A stretch of 64,000 nt of DNA from Nocardia vaccinii NBRC 15922 (lineage in GTDB: Bacteria; Actinomycetota; Actinomycetes; Mycobacteriales; Mycobacteriaceae): the NCBI RefSeq assembly GCF_001613305.1, contig NZ_BDCC01000072.1, forward strand, positions 17,645 through 81,644. The letters run 5' to 3'. The notes beneath the pieces were generated by a model. That model made no database searches. It had not been told where the DNA came from and saw only the letters and a program-made list of their open reading frames with translations. The position numbers and the translations under genes are program-made. How positions within the stretch are numbered: the first letter of the stretch is position 1; every line of letters starts with the position of its first letter. Shown piece after piece: positions 16,146 to 23,780 of the stretch.

Positions 16146-17369
16146 ATGGATGGACTCGGACTCAACAGACGTGACGCGTTGCGCGTGGGCGGCGGCTTCG
16201 TGGGAGCCGCGGGCGCACTCGCGCTAGGGGCGCGAACGGCCAGGGCGCAACCCTGGACCTGGTCGCCCAGTGGGTCGATCCTCGGCAGTGGTCAGGGGGC
16301 GGACCCGATGACGGTGTGGGACTCCGAGGCCGATCCGGTCGTGGCCGATATCATGGACAACGGCGATGTGCACCAGGTCAATCGGCTGTTGGCGACCTGG
16401 ATCAAGAACGACCAGCCCATTCCCGCCGGACTGCCGAAGAATCTGGCCGACTTCATGGAGTACGCGCGGCAACTGCCGTCGTGGGCCGATCAGGGCAAGC
16501 TGGCCAGTTCATTTCAGTTCCAGCAGAAGCGTGGAACCTATCTCGGTGTGCTCTACGCGTTCGCCAGCGGCATGATGTCGAACGTCATCCCGCACGAGGC
16601 GCTCGCGGTGTACTACTCCCGCGGTGGATCGCACCTCAAGGAACGGATCGCCAAGACCGCGAAATTCGGCTACGACATCGGTGCGGTCAACGCCTACGGT
16701 CCCGGCGGGGAAATGATCGTGACCTGCGTCAAGACCAGGATCATCCATGCCGCCGTGCGGCATTTGCTGCCGACCGCACCGGTCTGGCCCAAGGGGCACG
16801 TCCCGATCAGCCAGGACGATCTGATGGTCACCTGGCACAGCCTGGGCACCACCATCATGCGGGTCCTGACCTCATGGAAGATTCCCATTCCGGCCGACGA
16901 ATCGATTGGCTACCTGCACAGTTGGCAGTTGGCGGGTCATCTGCTCGGCATCCGGGACGAATACATCCCGGTGTCGTGGGACCAGGCCAACGCCCAGGCC
17001 GCGCAGGTGCTGGACCCGATCCTCGAGCCCACGCCGGAGGGCCGATGGCTGGCCAACGAGCTGTTGAATCTGGGCGCGGACCTGGATCTGACCCTGCTCA
17101 GCAGGGGAATCCTGGGCGCGTTCACCCGATACATCCTGGGCGACAAGATCGCCGATGAGCTGTACATCGCGCGTGAACCGGTCTGGGGACCGCTGCTGCA
17201 GTTCAGCTGGGGTCCGTTCCTGGCCGTGCGGGAGGGCATCGTCGGCGCCGTGCCGCCGGCCAAGGATGCCTACTGGATGTTCGACGAGTTCCTGCGCCAG
17301 TTCGCGATGTGGTACCTGTCCGAACTCCGGATGCCGCTGAGTATCGAGATCCCGCAAACCAACCGATGA
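16146..17369 (+). CDS. lcp: Latex clearing protein (rubber oxygenase), Tat-exported
   Basis: 407-aa Lcp, the heme-b dioxygenase that cleaves cis-1,4-polyisoprene outside the cell into isoprenoid aldehydes and ketones. Seen: a Tat signal with NRRDALRVGGG at residues 7-17 and a hydrophobic run to ARAQ, then the Lcp-typical mature start PWTWSPSGSI, QVNRLLATWIKNDQ, RQLPSWAD, QQKRGTYLGVLYAFASGMMS, the K-T-R/H block VTCVKTRIIHAAVRHLLPTA that in Lcp lies by the heme, and MVTWHSL. Length matches Streptomyces K30 and Gordonia Lcp (about 400 aa). It is the best-defined member of the four DUF2236 proteins here. It has its own palindrome-controlled promoter and no oxiAB-like aldehyde dehydrogenase beside it. 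Confidence 0.87.
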   Translation: MDGLGLNRRDALRVGGGFVGAAGALALGARTARAQPWTWSPSGSILGSGQGADPMTVWDSEADPVVADIMDNGDVHQVNRLLATWIKNDQPIPAGLPKNLADFMEYARQLPSWADQGKLASSFQFQQKRGTYLGVLYAFASGMMSNVIPHEALAVYYSRGGSHLKERIAKTAKFGYDIGAVNAYGPGGEMIVTCVKTRIIHAAVRHLLPTAPVWPKGHVPISQDDLMVTWHSLGTTIMRVLTSWKIPIPADESIGYLHSWQLAGHLLGIRDEYIPVSWDQANAQAAQVLDPILEPTPEGRWLANELLNLGADLDLTLLSRGILGAFTRYILGDKIADELYIAREPVWGPLLQFSWGPFLAVREGIVGAVPPAKDAYWMFDEFLRQFAMWYLSELRMPLSIEIPQTNR

Positions 17370-17543
17370 GAAACGATCCGCCCGGAGCGGTGAACCGGTT
17401 CGGGCGGATTCGAAATACCAAGCAGCGCACGGGGTTCGACGTCATCGTCGCCTCGTGCCGGTGCACCCTGCCAGTGGCGACCGCCGGGCCCGCGCGGCTC
17501 GCGGCCGAGGCTCTGGAGAAGGACTCTGGAGAAGGACACAGCC

Positions 17544-17867
17544 ATGAACAACAGTCCGAATCTGCGGCGCATCCGCCGAGTCGCGGCCGGGATCTCCGTT
17601 GCCGCGAGTCTTGCGGTCGCCGGACTGACCGTCGAAACCGCCTGGGAGGAAGGCGCTTTCAATCCGAGATCCACCGAGGCGGCCGGGATCTCGCGGACGG
17701 CGCCGTTCATCGCTCCGGCGACGGTCGCGTTGGCGAATACTGTTGTCCCGCAACAGCTGAGCCAGTCCTCGACCGTCGGCGAGCAGACCGCGCCGCCGTC
17801 CTGGACGCCGACACCGCCGGTCCGGAACACACATCGGCCGCCGCATGCGACGACGGCCGGGTCATGA
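17544..17867 (+). CDS. Small exported or membrane-anchored protein, first gene of redox operon
   Basis: 107 aa. An Arg-rich start MNNSPNLRRIRRVAAG leads into one hydrophobic segment (ISVAASLAVAGLTVETAW) with no clear cleavage site; the rest is Pro/Thr-rich and disordered, ending in HPPHATTAGS-like low complexity. No FMN-binding domain and no S/T-G-A-T flavinylation motif is visible. The stop overlaps the apbE start in ATGA, so it is translated together with ApbE. In related actinobacterial clusters this first position is often held by an FMN-binding protein; here it is not. Function unknown; an anchor or interaction partner for the membrane reductase is inference. Confidence 0.65.
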   Translation: MNNSPNLRRIRRVAAGISVAASLAVAGLTVETAWEEGAFNPRSTEAAGISRTAPFIAPATVALANTVVPQQLSQSSTVGEQTAPPSWTPTPPVRNTHRPPHATTAGS

Positions 17868-18847
17868 CCCGCGCGCGGGCGGCCGTCAGCGCGTCGACGA
17901 CGTTGTCCGCCATCGGAACCACCGTCGTGATCGTGTGCACCGACGCCCGCGAACTCGCCTTCGCGACCCGGCTGGTCCGCGCTCGGCTGGACGAACTCGA
18001 CCGGGCCGCCTCGCGGTTCCGGCGCGATTCGGAACTATGGCGGATCAACGTGCGCAGTGCGGAATCGGCGCGCACCGGCGAGTGTGCCCGGTTGCGGATT
18101 CCGGTCGGCTGGACCCTCGGTTCGTGTCTGCGCGCGGCGATGCACGTCGAACGATCGACCGATGGCCTGGTGTGCGCCTCGCTCGGTGCGATGCTGGCGG
18201 CGTGCGGTTACGACGACGACCTGGATGCGGTCCGCGCTCGCGGCGCGACGGGCACACCGGGCCCGGCCGCGGTCGATCCGGGACCCTGGGCGACGGCGAC
18301 CTTCGACGAGGAGCGTTGGCAGGTCGTCGTCCCGGCGGGGACGATGCTCGATCTCGGGGCGAGCGCCAAGGCGTGGGCGGCCGATGCGCTGGCCGCGGAG
18401 TTGGCCGCGCGCTATTCGGGCGGATTCCTGGTCAACCTGGGCGGTGACATCGCGTGCGCGGGCACGCCGCCGCCGGGCGGATGGGCTGTGGGAGTGCAGG
18501 ATTGGGAAGGCGGTGTACAGCAGGTGGTCCGCTCGACCGGGCAGGCCTTCGCCACCTCCTCGACTCGGCTGCGCACCTGGACGCATCGGGGCAGCGTGCA
18601 GCATCACATCATCGATCCGCGCACCGGGCGACCGGCGCGCACCCGGTGGGCCCAGGTGACCTGTGCCGGTCCGGACGCGGTACAGGCGAACGCCGCTTCG
18701 ACCGCCGCGATCGTCCTGGACGACCAGGCGCCGCAGTGGTTGACCGAACGTGGCGTTCCGGCAAGGCTTTCCACCGGTGAGCACGAGATCGTGACGACGC
18801 CGGGGTGGCCCGCACCGGCCCGGCGGGTGCGGCGGTGGGCGTCATGA
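17864..18847 (+). CDS. apbE: ApbE family FAD:protein FMN transferase
   Basis: 327-aa flavin transferase that attaches FMN covalently to a Thr/Ser of target proteins using FAD and Mg2+. Seen: an ELDRAASRFRRDSEL segment like the SRFxxxSELxxLN block, LDLGASAKAWAADALA matching the LDxGxxAKGxAAD motif, FLVNLGGDIACAG, QAFATSSTRLRTW and HHIIDPRTGRPAR (family HIIDPxTG). No signal peptide: it may act in the cytoplasm or be exported otherwise. ATG 17864 overlaps the previous stop and its own stop overlaps the next start, both as ATGA. No protein with a flavinylation motif is encoded nearby, so the target is outside the operon. Confidence 0.87.
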   Translation: MTRARAAVSASTTLSAIGTTVVIVCTDARELAFATRLVRARLDELDRAASRFRRDSELWRINVRSAESARTGECARLRIPVGWTLGSCLRAAMHVERSTDGLVCASLGAMLAACGYDDDLDAVRARGATGTPGPAAVDPGPWATATFDEERWQVVVPAGTMLDLGASAKAWAADALAAELAARYSGGFLVNLGGDIACAGTPPPGGWAVGVQDWEGGVQQVVRSTGQAFATSSTRLRTWTHRGSVQHHIIDPRTGRPARTRWAQVTCAGPDAVQANAASTAAIVLDDQAPQWLTERGVPARLSTGEHEIVTTPGWPAPARRVRRWAS

Positions 18848-19410
18848 CCAGTCCGTGGCTGTGGTATCTGTCGCGAGCGGCCGGTGTGATCGCCCTCATT
18901 CTGCTCACACTCGTGGTCCTGCTGGGGATGCTGACCACCGCGCGTCCGCGCCCGCACAGCGCGGTGACGGCCGTGGCGATGGGGGTGCACCGCACGCTCG
19001 CACTCGGCACGGTCGTATTTCTCGCGGTGCACATCCTGACCGCGATCACGGACACCTATGTACATCTGGGCTGGGCGTCCGCGATCGTGCCGTTCGCCTC
19101 GGGCTATCGTCGCGAGTGGGTGGCGTTGGGCGCCATCGCATTCGACATCGTCCTCACCCTGAACCTGACCTCGCTGCTGCGGCATCGGTTGCCGGTGCGG
19201 GCGTGGCGGGCGGTGCACTATCTGTCCTACGCGATGGCGCCCATCGCGGTCGTGCATGCGCTGACCACGGCCGCTCCCGACAATCCGGTGCTGCTCGGGG
19301 TCGCCGCCACCTGCGCCGCGGCCATGTCGGCCGTCGCGGCATGGCGCTGGCTCGGACGCAATCCCGACACCCGCCGCCGCGCGGAGATCGCCGCACAGGA
19401 GTGGTCATGA
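18844..19410 (+). CDS. Ferric reductase-like transmembrane protein
   Basis: 188-aa, about six-helix membrane protein of the ferric-reductase-like / YedZ heme-binding domain family, which moves electrons across the membrane via bis-His heme b. Segments: ending LSRAAGVIALILLTLVVLLG, LALGTVVFLAVHILTAI, IVPFASGYRREWVALGAI, and WRAVHYLSYAMAPIAVVHAL. The paired histidines fit heme ligation: MGVHRTLAL and VHILTAI on one side, VHYLSY and VVHALTT on the other. It overlaps both neighbours by ATGA, so it is a core part of the operon. Likely electrons flow from the NuoF-like protein and ferredoxin through this helix bundle to an outside flavin acceptor (inference). Confidence 0.83.
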   Translation: MTSPWLWYLSRAAGVIALILLTLVVLLGMLTTARPRPHSAVTAVAMGVHRTLALGTVVFLAVHILTAITDTYVHLGWASAIVPFASGYRREWVALGAIAFDIVLTLNLTSLLRHRLPVRAWRAVHYLSYAMAPIAVVHALTTAAPDNPVLLGVAATCAAAMSAVAAWRWLGRNPDTRRRAEIAAQEWS

Positions 19411-20618
19411 GCGCACTGTCCGAACTACTGCTCGATGCCGGACTCACCGGGCGAGGCGGCGCGGGGTTTTCCACCGGCGTGAAACTCGAACTGGCCGAAC
19501 GGCACAACGCCGAATTGATCGTCAACGCCTGCGACGGCGAACTCGATTCGGAGAAGGACGCCTGGGTGATCGCCCATCATCTGCCCGAGGTGCTGGAAGG
19601 GGCGCGGCATCTCACGCGCAGGCATATCAGGATTGCGGCGCACCGGGATTCGGCCACCCTCGCGGTGTTGCGGGCCGCGCGGGTGGACACCGTGGTCGCG
19701 CCGCGCCGGTACGTCTCGTCGGAGGAGTCGGCGCTGACCCGGCTGGCGTACGGCGGCCCGGCGCGACCACTCATGCGCTCGGAGCCCGTCGCCGCGGGCA
19801 GCCGCGATCCGCACGGCCGGCGGTTGCCGCCGACGCTCGTGCTGAATGCCGAAACCGTGTGGCGCGTACAGCAGATCATCGAGAACGGCCCGGAGTGGTT
19901 CCGCTCGTACGGGACCGCGCAGGAGCCGGGACCGCAGCTGATCACACTCGCCAACGGGGTGGGCTCGCCCGGTGTTCACCCGGTCGAGGCGGGGCTGCCG
20001 CTGCACGAGATCCTCGATCGCGCAGGGGGACTCACCGCGCCGATGCGGGCGGTGTGGCTCGGCGGGCTCGGCGGCGGATTCCTGTCCGCCGCCGATGCCG
20101 AGGACGCCCTGTGGTCGCGGGAGAGTTTGGCGCGGTATGGGATTCGCCCCGCCGTCGCGACTCTGCGGATCATCGAGTCCGGGACCGACCCGTGGGCCGG
20201 TCTGCTGGAGGTTCTGGCCTACGCGGTCGGGGAATCGGCCGGGCAGTGCGGGCCGTGCATGTTCGGTTTGCCCGGAGTGTTCGAGGATCTGACCAGTGCC
20301 CTGCGCCCGCGCCCGCCCGTCGGCGCGGCCGATCGCCTCGCCCGCAGGCTCGCGCAGGTGACCGGCCGGGGTGCGTGCGGTTTTCCCGACGGGATCGCCG
20401 GATTCCTCACCTCGGCGCTCGAGGTGTTCGGCACCGCTTCGCAACCCGCCGGAAGATCGCTGCCCACCACCTCCACAGGACGCCCCCATGTCACCGATGA
20501 ACCGCCTCCTCGGCACCGCCGCACCCTCGGATTCGAGCGTTCTCGCCGTCGATCGCATCGCCTGCACCGGGCACGGGATTTGCGCCCACATTCTTTCCGG
20601 CGCAATCGATCTCGATGA
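19407..20618 (+). CDS. NuoF-like (51-kDa complex I type) flavoprotein
   Basis: 403-aa cytoplasmic protein resembling the NADH-binding subunit NuoF/HoxF. Seen: FMN-site GLTGRGGAGFSTGVK at residues 13-27, the VNACDGELDSEKDAW stretch in place of NADEGEPGTFKDR, a SLBB-like middle part (ITLANGVGSPGVHPVE), and the iron-sulfur domain GESAGQCGPCMFG ... GRGACGFPDG. Classical NuoF has ESCGxCxPC plus one later Cys; here the first Cys is Ala, leaving three visible cysteines. It is 403 aa because the frame continues past the ferredoxin start; the last 44 residues are Arg-rich and unlike the family. Presumably takes electrons from NAD(P)H or a ferredoxin for the membrane protein upstream. Confidence 0.82.
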   Translation: MSALSELLLDAGLTGRGGAGFSTGVKLELAERHNAELIVNACDGELDSEKDAWVIAHHLPEVLEGARHLTRRHIRIAAHRDSATLAVLRAARVDTVVAPRRYVSSEESALTRLAYGGPARPLMRSEPVAAGSRDPHGRRLPPTLVLNAETVWRVQQIIENGPEWFRSYGTAQEPGPQLITLANGVGSPGVHPVEAGLPLHEILDRAGGLTAPMRAVWLGGLGGGFLSAADAEDALWSRESLARYGIRPAVATLRIIESGTDPWAGLLEVLAYAVGESAGQCGPCMFGLPGVFEDLTSALRPRPPVGAADRLARRLAQVTGRGACGFPDGIAGFLTSALEVFGTASQPAGRSLPTTSTGRPHVTDEPPPRHRRTLGFERSRRRSHRLHRARDLRPHSFRRNRSR

Positions 20619-20721
20619 CTGGGGTTATCCGATCCTCCGCACCGCCGCCCCCGATCCGGGGCTCGCCGCGGAGGCGATCAAACTCTGCCCGTCCCGCGCG
20701 CTGCGCTGGCAGCGGCGATGA
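20488..20721 (+). CDS. 3Fe-4S-type ferredoxin
   Basis: 77-aa ferredoxin. After a 20-residue leader, VDRIACTGHGICAHILSGAI gives two cluster cysteines (C-x5-C) and KLCPSRAL the third with the usual proline, the pattern of single [3Fe-4S] ferredoxins of actinobacteria. IDLDDWGYPIL matches their middle part. ATG 20488 follows CAGGACG; the gene starts 131 nt inside the NuoF-like frame, an unusually long same-strand overlap. As last structural enzyme of the operon, it probably exchanges electrons with the NuoF-like protein. Confidence 0.85.
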   Translation: MSPMNRLLGTAAPSDSSVLAVDRIACTGHGICAHILSGAIDLDDWGYPILRTAAPDPGLAAEAIKLCPSRALRWQRR

Positions 20722-20797
20722 ATTCCGCGCCGATCGGCGCGGCAACGTAGTGAACAGATTCCGGCCGACAGCAGGCCGCGAAGACAAGGAGTGAACG

Positions 20798-20908
20798 ATG
20801 GACATCTGGGTCGCGATTCAGAACCTGCTCAACCAATTGGACCTGGGGTCCGCCGGAATCGGCAGCGCCGCACCGATGACGTTCACGGGTTCTCGAAACC
20901 TGGAGTGA
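20798..20908 (+). CDS. Possible 36-aa peptide at the operon end
   Basis: Small frame starting MDIWVAIQNLLNQLDLG, with AAGGAG 8 nt before the ATG at 20798. The first half could form an amphipathic helix. It ends 8 nt before a strong hairpin that closes the redox operon, so transcript and ribosome signals both support it. No family recognised; expression is inference. Confidence 0.45.
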   Translation: MDIWVAIQNLLNQLDLGSAGIGSAAPMTFTGSRNLE

Positions 20909-20916
20909 GCGCGCAA

Positions 20917-20950
20917 GTTTCGGACCGGATGTCATTGTCCGGTCCGAAAC
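20917..20950 (+). terminator. Strong hairpin terminator of the redox operon
   Basis: GTTTCGGACCGGA / TCCGGTCCGAAAC, a perfect 13-bp stem with an 8-nt loop, just after the 36-aa frame. Confidence 0.75.
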
Positions 20951-21133
20951 CGGGCCCGGAGGCACCCGAACCGCCTGTGCCGCTGCGCGTGTCGGGTGGT
21001 GTCGTATTTGCCGGGCCCGCGGTGCGCTGCCCATCGGCGAACGAGTCGTCGGATGTTCCGGAAACATCGACGAGGAGTCGAGAGGGGGATCGGTGGGCGG
21101 CGTCCTCTGCGTGAAGAAGTCCGTGGTGATCGA

Positions 21134-21760
21134 TTACGAGGCAGCCGGACGCAGGCCCGCGAGCAGTTCGAGCATCGTGCGGCCCATGGTATTTCGTGCT
21201 TCCCGCGCGTCCTCGGCGCGGGCGATGGTGAGAGCGGCGGCGGTCAGCGCGCCATACAGGGCGGTGCCGAGGGCATCGACGTCGGCGGTGACGATCGATC
21301 GGTCCGCACGAAGGGCCGTCAGGGCTGCGGTCAGCACACCTTCGACGTGGCGTTCGCCGTGTTCCCACCACTGCACGAAGCCCAGTGCGGTGGGGCCGTC
21401 ACGGAAACAGATCTGCTGGTAGTCCGGATCGAGGCAACGGTCCAGGAAGGCGTCCAGGCCCGCGAGTGCGGCATCCCAAGGGGAGTTCGCCGAACTCGCG
21501 GTGGTGGCGATGGCGGCCACGGTTCGTTCATCGACGAGTTCGAGGACTGCGCCGAACAGCGCCTGTTTATTCGTGAAGTGGTGGTATACAGCGCCTTTCG
21601 TGACGCGGGCGAGGACGGCGACCTGATCCAGCGAGGTTTTCGCGTAGCCTTGGCCGGCGAAGAGCTTCGCCGCGTTCTCGACGAGCGCTCGCCTGGTCTC
21701 GGCGGCGTTCTCTTCCCGGCGGGACATCACGCGTGGGTCCATACTCTGAGTATGTAACAT
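21134..21760 (-). CDS. TetR family transcriptional regulator
   Basis: 208-aa TetR regulator. Helix-turn-helix at about residues 18-65: ETRRALVENAAKLFAGQGYA, DQVAVLARVTKGAVYHHF, TNKQALFGAV. The C-terminal domain is the ordinary ligand-binding bundle with WWEHGERHVEGVL. Starts at 21760, 21742 and 21727 are all possible; a perfect CATACTC/GAGTATG palindrome covers the ATG at 21742, so the regulator probably shuts off its own start and the divergent gene at 21836. Target and ligand unknown. Confidence 0.85.
   Translation of the reverse strand: MLHTQSMDPRVMSRREENAAETRRALVENAAKLFAGQGYAKTSLDQVAVLARVTKGAVYHHFTNKQALFGAVLELVDERTVAAIATTASSANSPWDAALAGLDAFLDRCLDPDYQQICFRDGPTALGFVQWWEHGERHVEGVLTAALTALRADRSIVTADVDALGTALYGALTAAALTIARAEDAREARNTMGRTMLELLAGLRPAAS
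21740..21754. promoter_or_regulatory. TetR operator candidate
   Basis: Perfect 7-bp arms CATACTC and GAGTATG around one T, lying over the alternative tetR starts and 82-96 bp before the divergent gene. Further CATACT copies nearby at 21775-21780 and 21790-21795 could extend the site. Confidence 0.5.
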
Positions 21761-21835
21761 TCCTGCTGGTAATCACATACTTGTTCCTCGCATACTGACG
21801 TCGGGCTGAATCCGACGATCGAGAGGAACTTCACG

Positions 21836-22360
21836 ATGGCTGTACGACAGATACCGTGGACCGACATCGGCCACTTGCCGCAGCTCACGCGGCATAGCCT
21901 CGAGCGGCATCGGTCCGTCGGAGCCCGGGCGCCCGATTTCACGCTGACCTTGGGCTGGCGGCCGGGTTCGGCGGCGAGTGTGCCCGGACCGTACATGTTC
22001 AGCCTCACCCAGTTCAGTCCGTCCCGGATCACGGACATACCGGCGATCTGGTTCGCCGCGACGAGCTTGGCCACCCAGCTCGTCCGGCTCGAGCACGCGG
22101 TCGGCGTGACGACCTACATCCGCCCGGCCCGCGCCCGGCAGACCGGATCGTTGTCGGTCTGGGCCGACCCCGCCGGACTGGGGGCGTTCATGCAGCTGCC
22201 CGACCACACCGAGATCATGAACAAATACCGATCCCGCGGCCTCCCGGTCCGATCCGCGACCTGGTGGTCCGGCGATCTCGACCCGGACGTCGCGGTCCTG
22301 TACGGCCTTCGTCTCCTCGACACCCACGATACGCAGCGCGTCACGTTGGACCGTGGGTGA
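21836..22360 (+). CDS. Uncharacterised protein, possible dimeric alpha/beta-barrel oxygenase fold
   Basis: 174 aa, no signal peptide, no membrane segment. It shows alternating strand/helix pattern with GPYMFSLTQFSPSRITDIPA, HAVGVTTYIRPARARQTGSLSVWAD-type strands, a helix region LPDHTEIMNKYRSRG and RSATWWSGDLDPDVAVLYGL at the end. The repeated pattern of a strand ending in W-W-S and a helix before it resembles small monooxygenase-like or spheroidene-monooxygenase-like proteins, which is a weak structural guess. ATG 21836 follows GAGAGGAAC. It diverges from the TetR gene and shares its operator region, so it is the likely regulated target. Confidence 0.6.
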   Translation: MAVRQIPWTDIGHLPQLTRHSLERHRSVGARAPDFTLTLGWRPGSAASVPGPYMFSLTQFSPSRITDIPAIWFAATSLATQLVRLEHAVGVTTYIRPARARQTGSLSVWADPAGLGAFMQLPDHTEIMNKYRSRGLPVRSATWWSGDLDPDVAVLYGLRLLDTHDTQRVTLDRG

Positions 22361-22383
22361 GATGCGGTGCGTCACTTTCGATG

Positions 22384-23568
22384 TCATGGACAGGCCGGAC
22401 GTGGGGAGCCATCGGGCCGGGGGTGAGGTCGACCCTCGTCCCCGAGGGTGACGACGATGAAGCGGGGGCGGTAGATGCTCGCTTGCCGGTATACCGCGCT
22501 GCCGGGGGCGGTGTTCAGGCTGTTGACGTTGTAGGAGACCACAAGGCTTGTGGGAGTGGATAATTCGGTATGGAGGTGCGGGTTGTAGGCGTAGACCGCG
22601 GGGTCGTGATAGGAGCCTGAAACGCCCGCTTCGGGTGCGATGTACAGCGTGCTCGCCGCACCGAACGGGCCCATCGGTGTAGGCCCGTAGCGCGCGGTGA
22701 GTCGATTGCCGAGTGCGCCGTCCTGCATGGTGACCAACTGGTACACGCCCGAGCTGAGCCGATGGACCGAGAATTCGGCGGAGACGCGGCCGGTGATCCG
22801 CGCCGAATCGGTTTCCGAATTCGACCAGCTGTGGCCGGTCCAGTACGAGAAACGTTGCCGCAGATCGGTTCCCGCGATGCGTGCGATGTGCAGGTATTTA
22901 CCGTCCGCGACCTGTTCGATGCCGTAGATGTACGTCCACGCGCCCTGCGGCTGTACCCACTGCCCCCACTGGATTCCGCGTGCGCGGGGCCACGGCGTGA
23001 TCGATGCGGGTTCATGCAGGTTGCCGGGGTCGAGGCGGGCCAGTGCCGAGCCGACGAATGTGACATCGAGCGCCTCCGGCCCGGCCGTACGCCATTCGGT
23101 GAGCGGAATCTGCAGCGCGCCATCGAGGTACGTCGCCGCGCCCAGCCAGTACCAGTGCGCTGGATCGGGTGGGGACAGCAGTGAATCCGGTTGCGCCACG
23201 GTACCTCCCACGATAGTGGACAGGTTTCCGCGGGCATCACGCAGGACGAGGGAATTGTGCACGAATCCGGCGTCCGCGGGACGTGCGGGCGGGGTGATCG
23301 GCGGCAGGAACGTATCGGAGAAAGCGAACACCTCCCGGCCGCCGGGCAGCGCTGCCGACCAGGTCGAATCCCCGCCGGTCCAGCCGCGGCCCGCGTCGCC
23401 GTAGGCGGTGAGGGAATCGTCGAGGCAGACGAGTGGTCGCGCGCCGACCAGCACCGGCGCGATTTCGGGGCGAGCCGGCCAGGACACGAACACGCCGAGT
23501 CCCGCGGCCGTGACGATGAGGAGGACGAGTAGTCGAGCCACTGTCGCCGTGCGCGGCCCAACCGGCAT
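22384..23568 (-). CDS. DUF4185 secreted or membrane-anchored beta-propeller-type protein
   Basis: About 394 aa from ATG 23568. One N-terminal hydrophobic segment (VARLLVLLIVTAAGLGVFV) serves as signal or anchor. The rest is a DUF4185 domain, related to glycoside-hydrolase-type five-bladed propellers: DSLTAYGDAGRGWTGGDST, FAFSDTFLPPI, FVHNSLVLRD, WYWLGAATYLDG, MGPFGAASTLYIAP and YNPHLHTEL are the strand blocks, and LVVSYNVNSLN the last blade. Likely binds or processes a cell-surface glycan outside the membrane (inference from fold). The frame is open up to 23691, but that would bury the signal. Divergent from a hydrolase gene; converges with the gene at 21836. Confidence 0.75.
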   Translation of the reverse strand: MPVGPRTATVARLLVLLIVTAAGLGVFVSWPARPEIAPVLVGARPLVCLDDSLTAYGDAGRGWTGGDSTWSAALPGGREVFAFSDTFLPPITPPARPADAGFVHNSLVLRDARGNLSTIVGGTVAQPDSLLSPPDPAHWYWLGAATYLDGALQIPLTEWRTAGPEALDVTFVGSALARLDPGNLHEPASITPWPRARGIQWGQWVQPQGAWTYIYGIEQVADGKYLHIARIAGTDLRQRFSYWTGHSWSNSETDSARITGRVSAEFSVHRLSSGVYQLVTMQDGALGNRLTARYGPTPMGPFGAASTLYIAPEAGVSGSYHDPAVYAYNPHLHTELSTPTSLVVSYNVNSLNTAPGSAVYRQASIYRPRFIVVTLGDEGRPHPRPDGSPRPACP

Positions 23569-23780
23569 GTGTCCGGACGCGGTCACGGGGCCGGAACCGG
23601 GGACGTCAGCCGGCCGCACCGGAGTTCCGGCCGGGTGGGAGGTTGCCAGTGCCCGCCGGCCGAAATTACGGTGTCGGTGAACACAGTTCACTTCCTCCCG
23701 AATCGAGGCCGAAGTTTGTCGAAACCAGTGGCGAGACTACGGCTGTGCGGGTTCCCCCGCCACACCGCGGCGGCCCTGTC

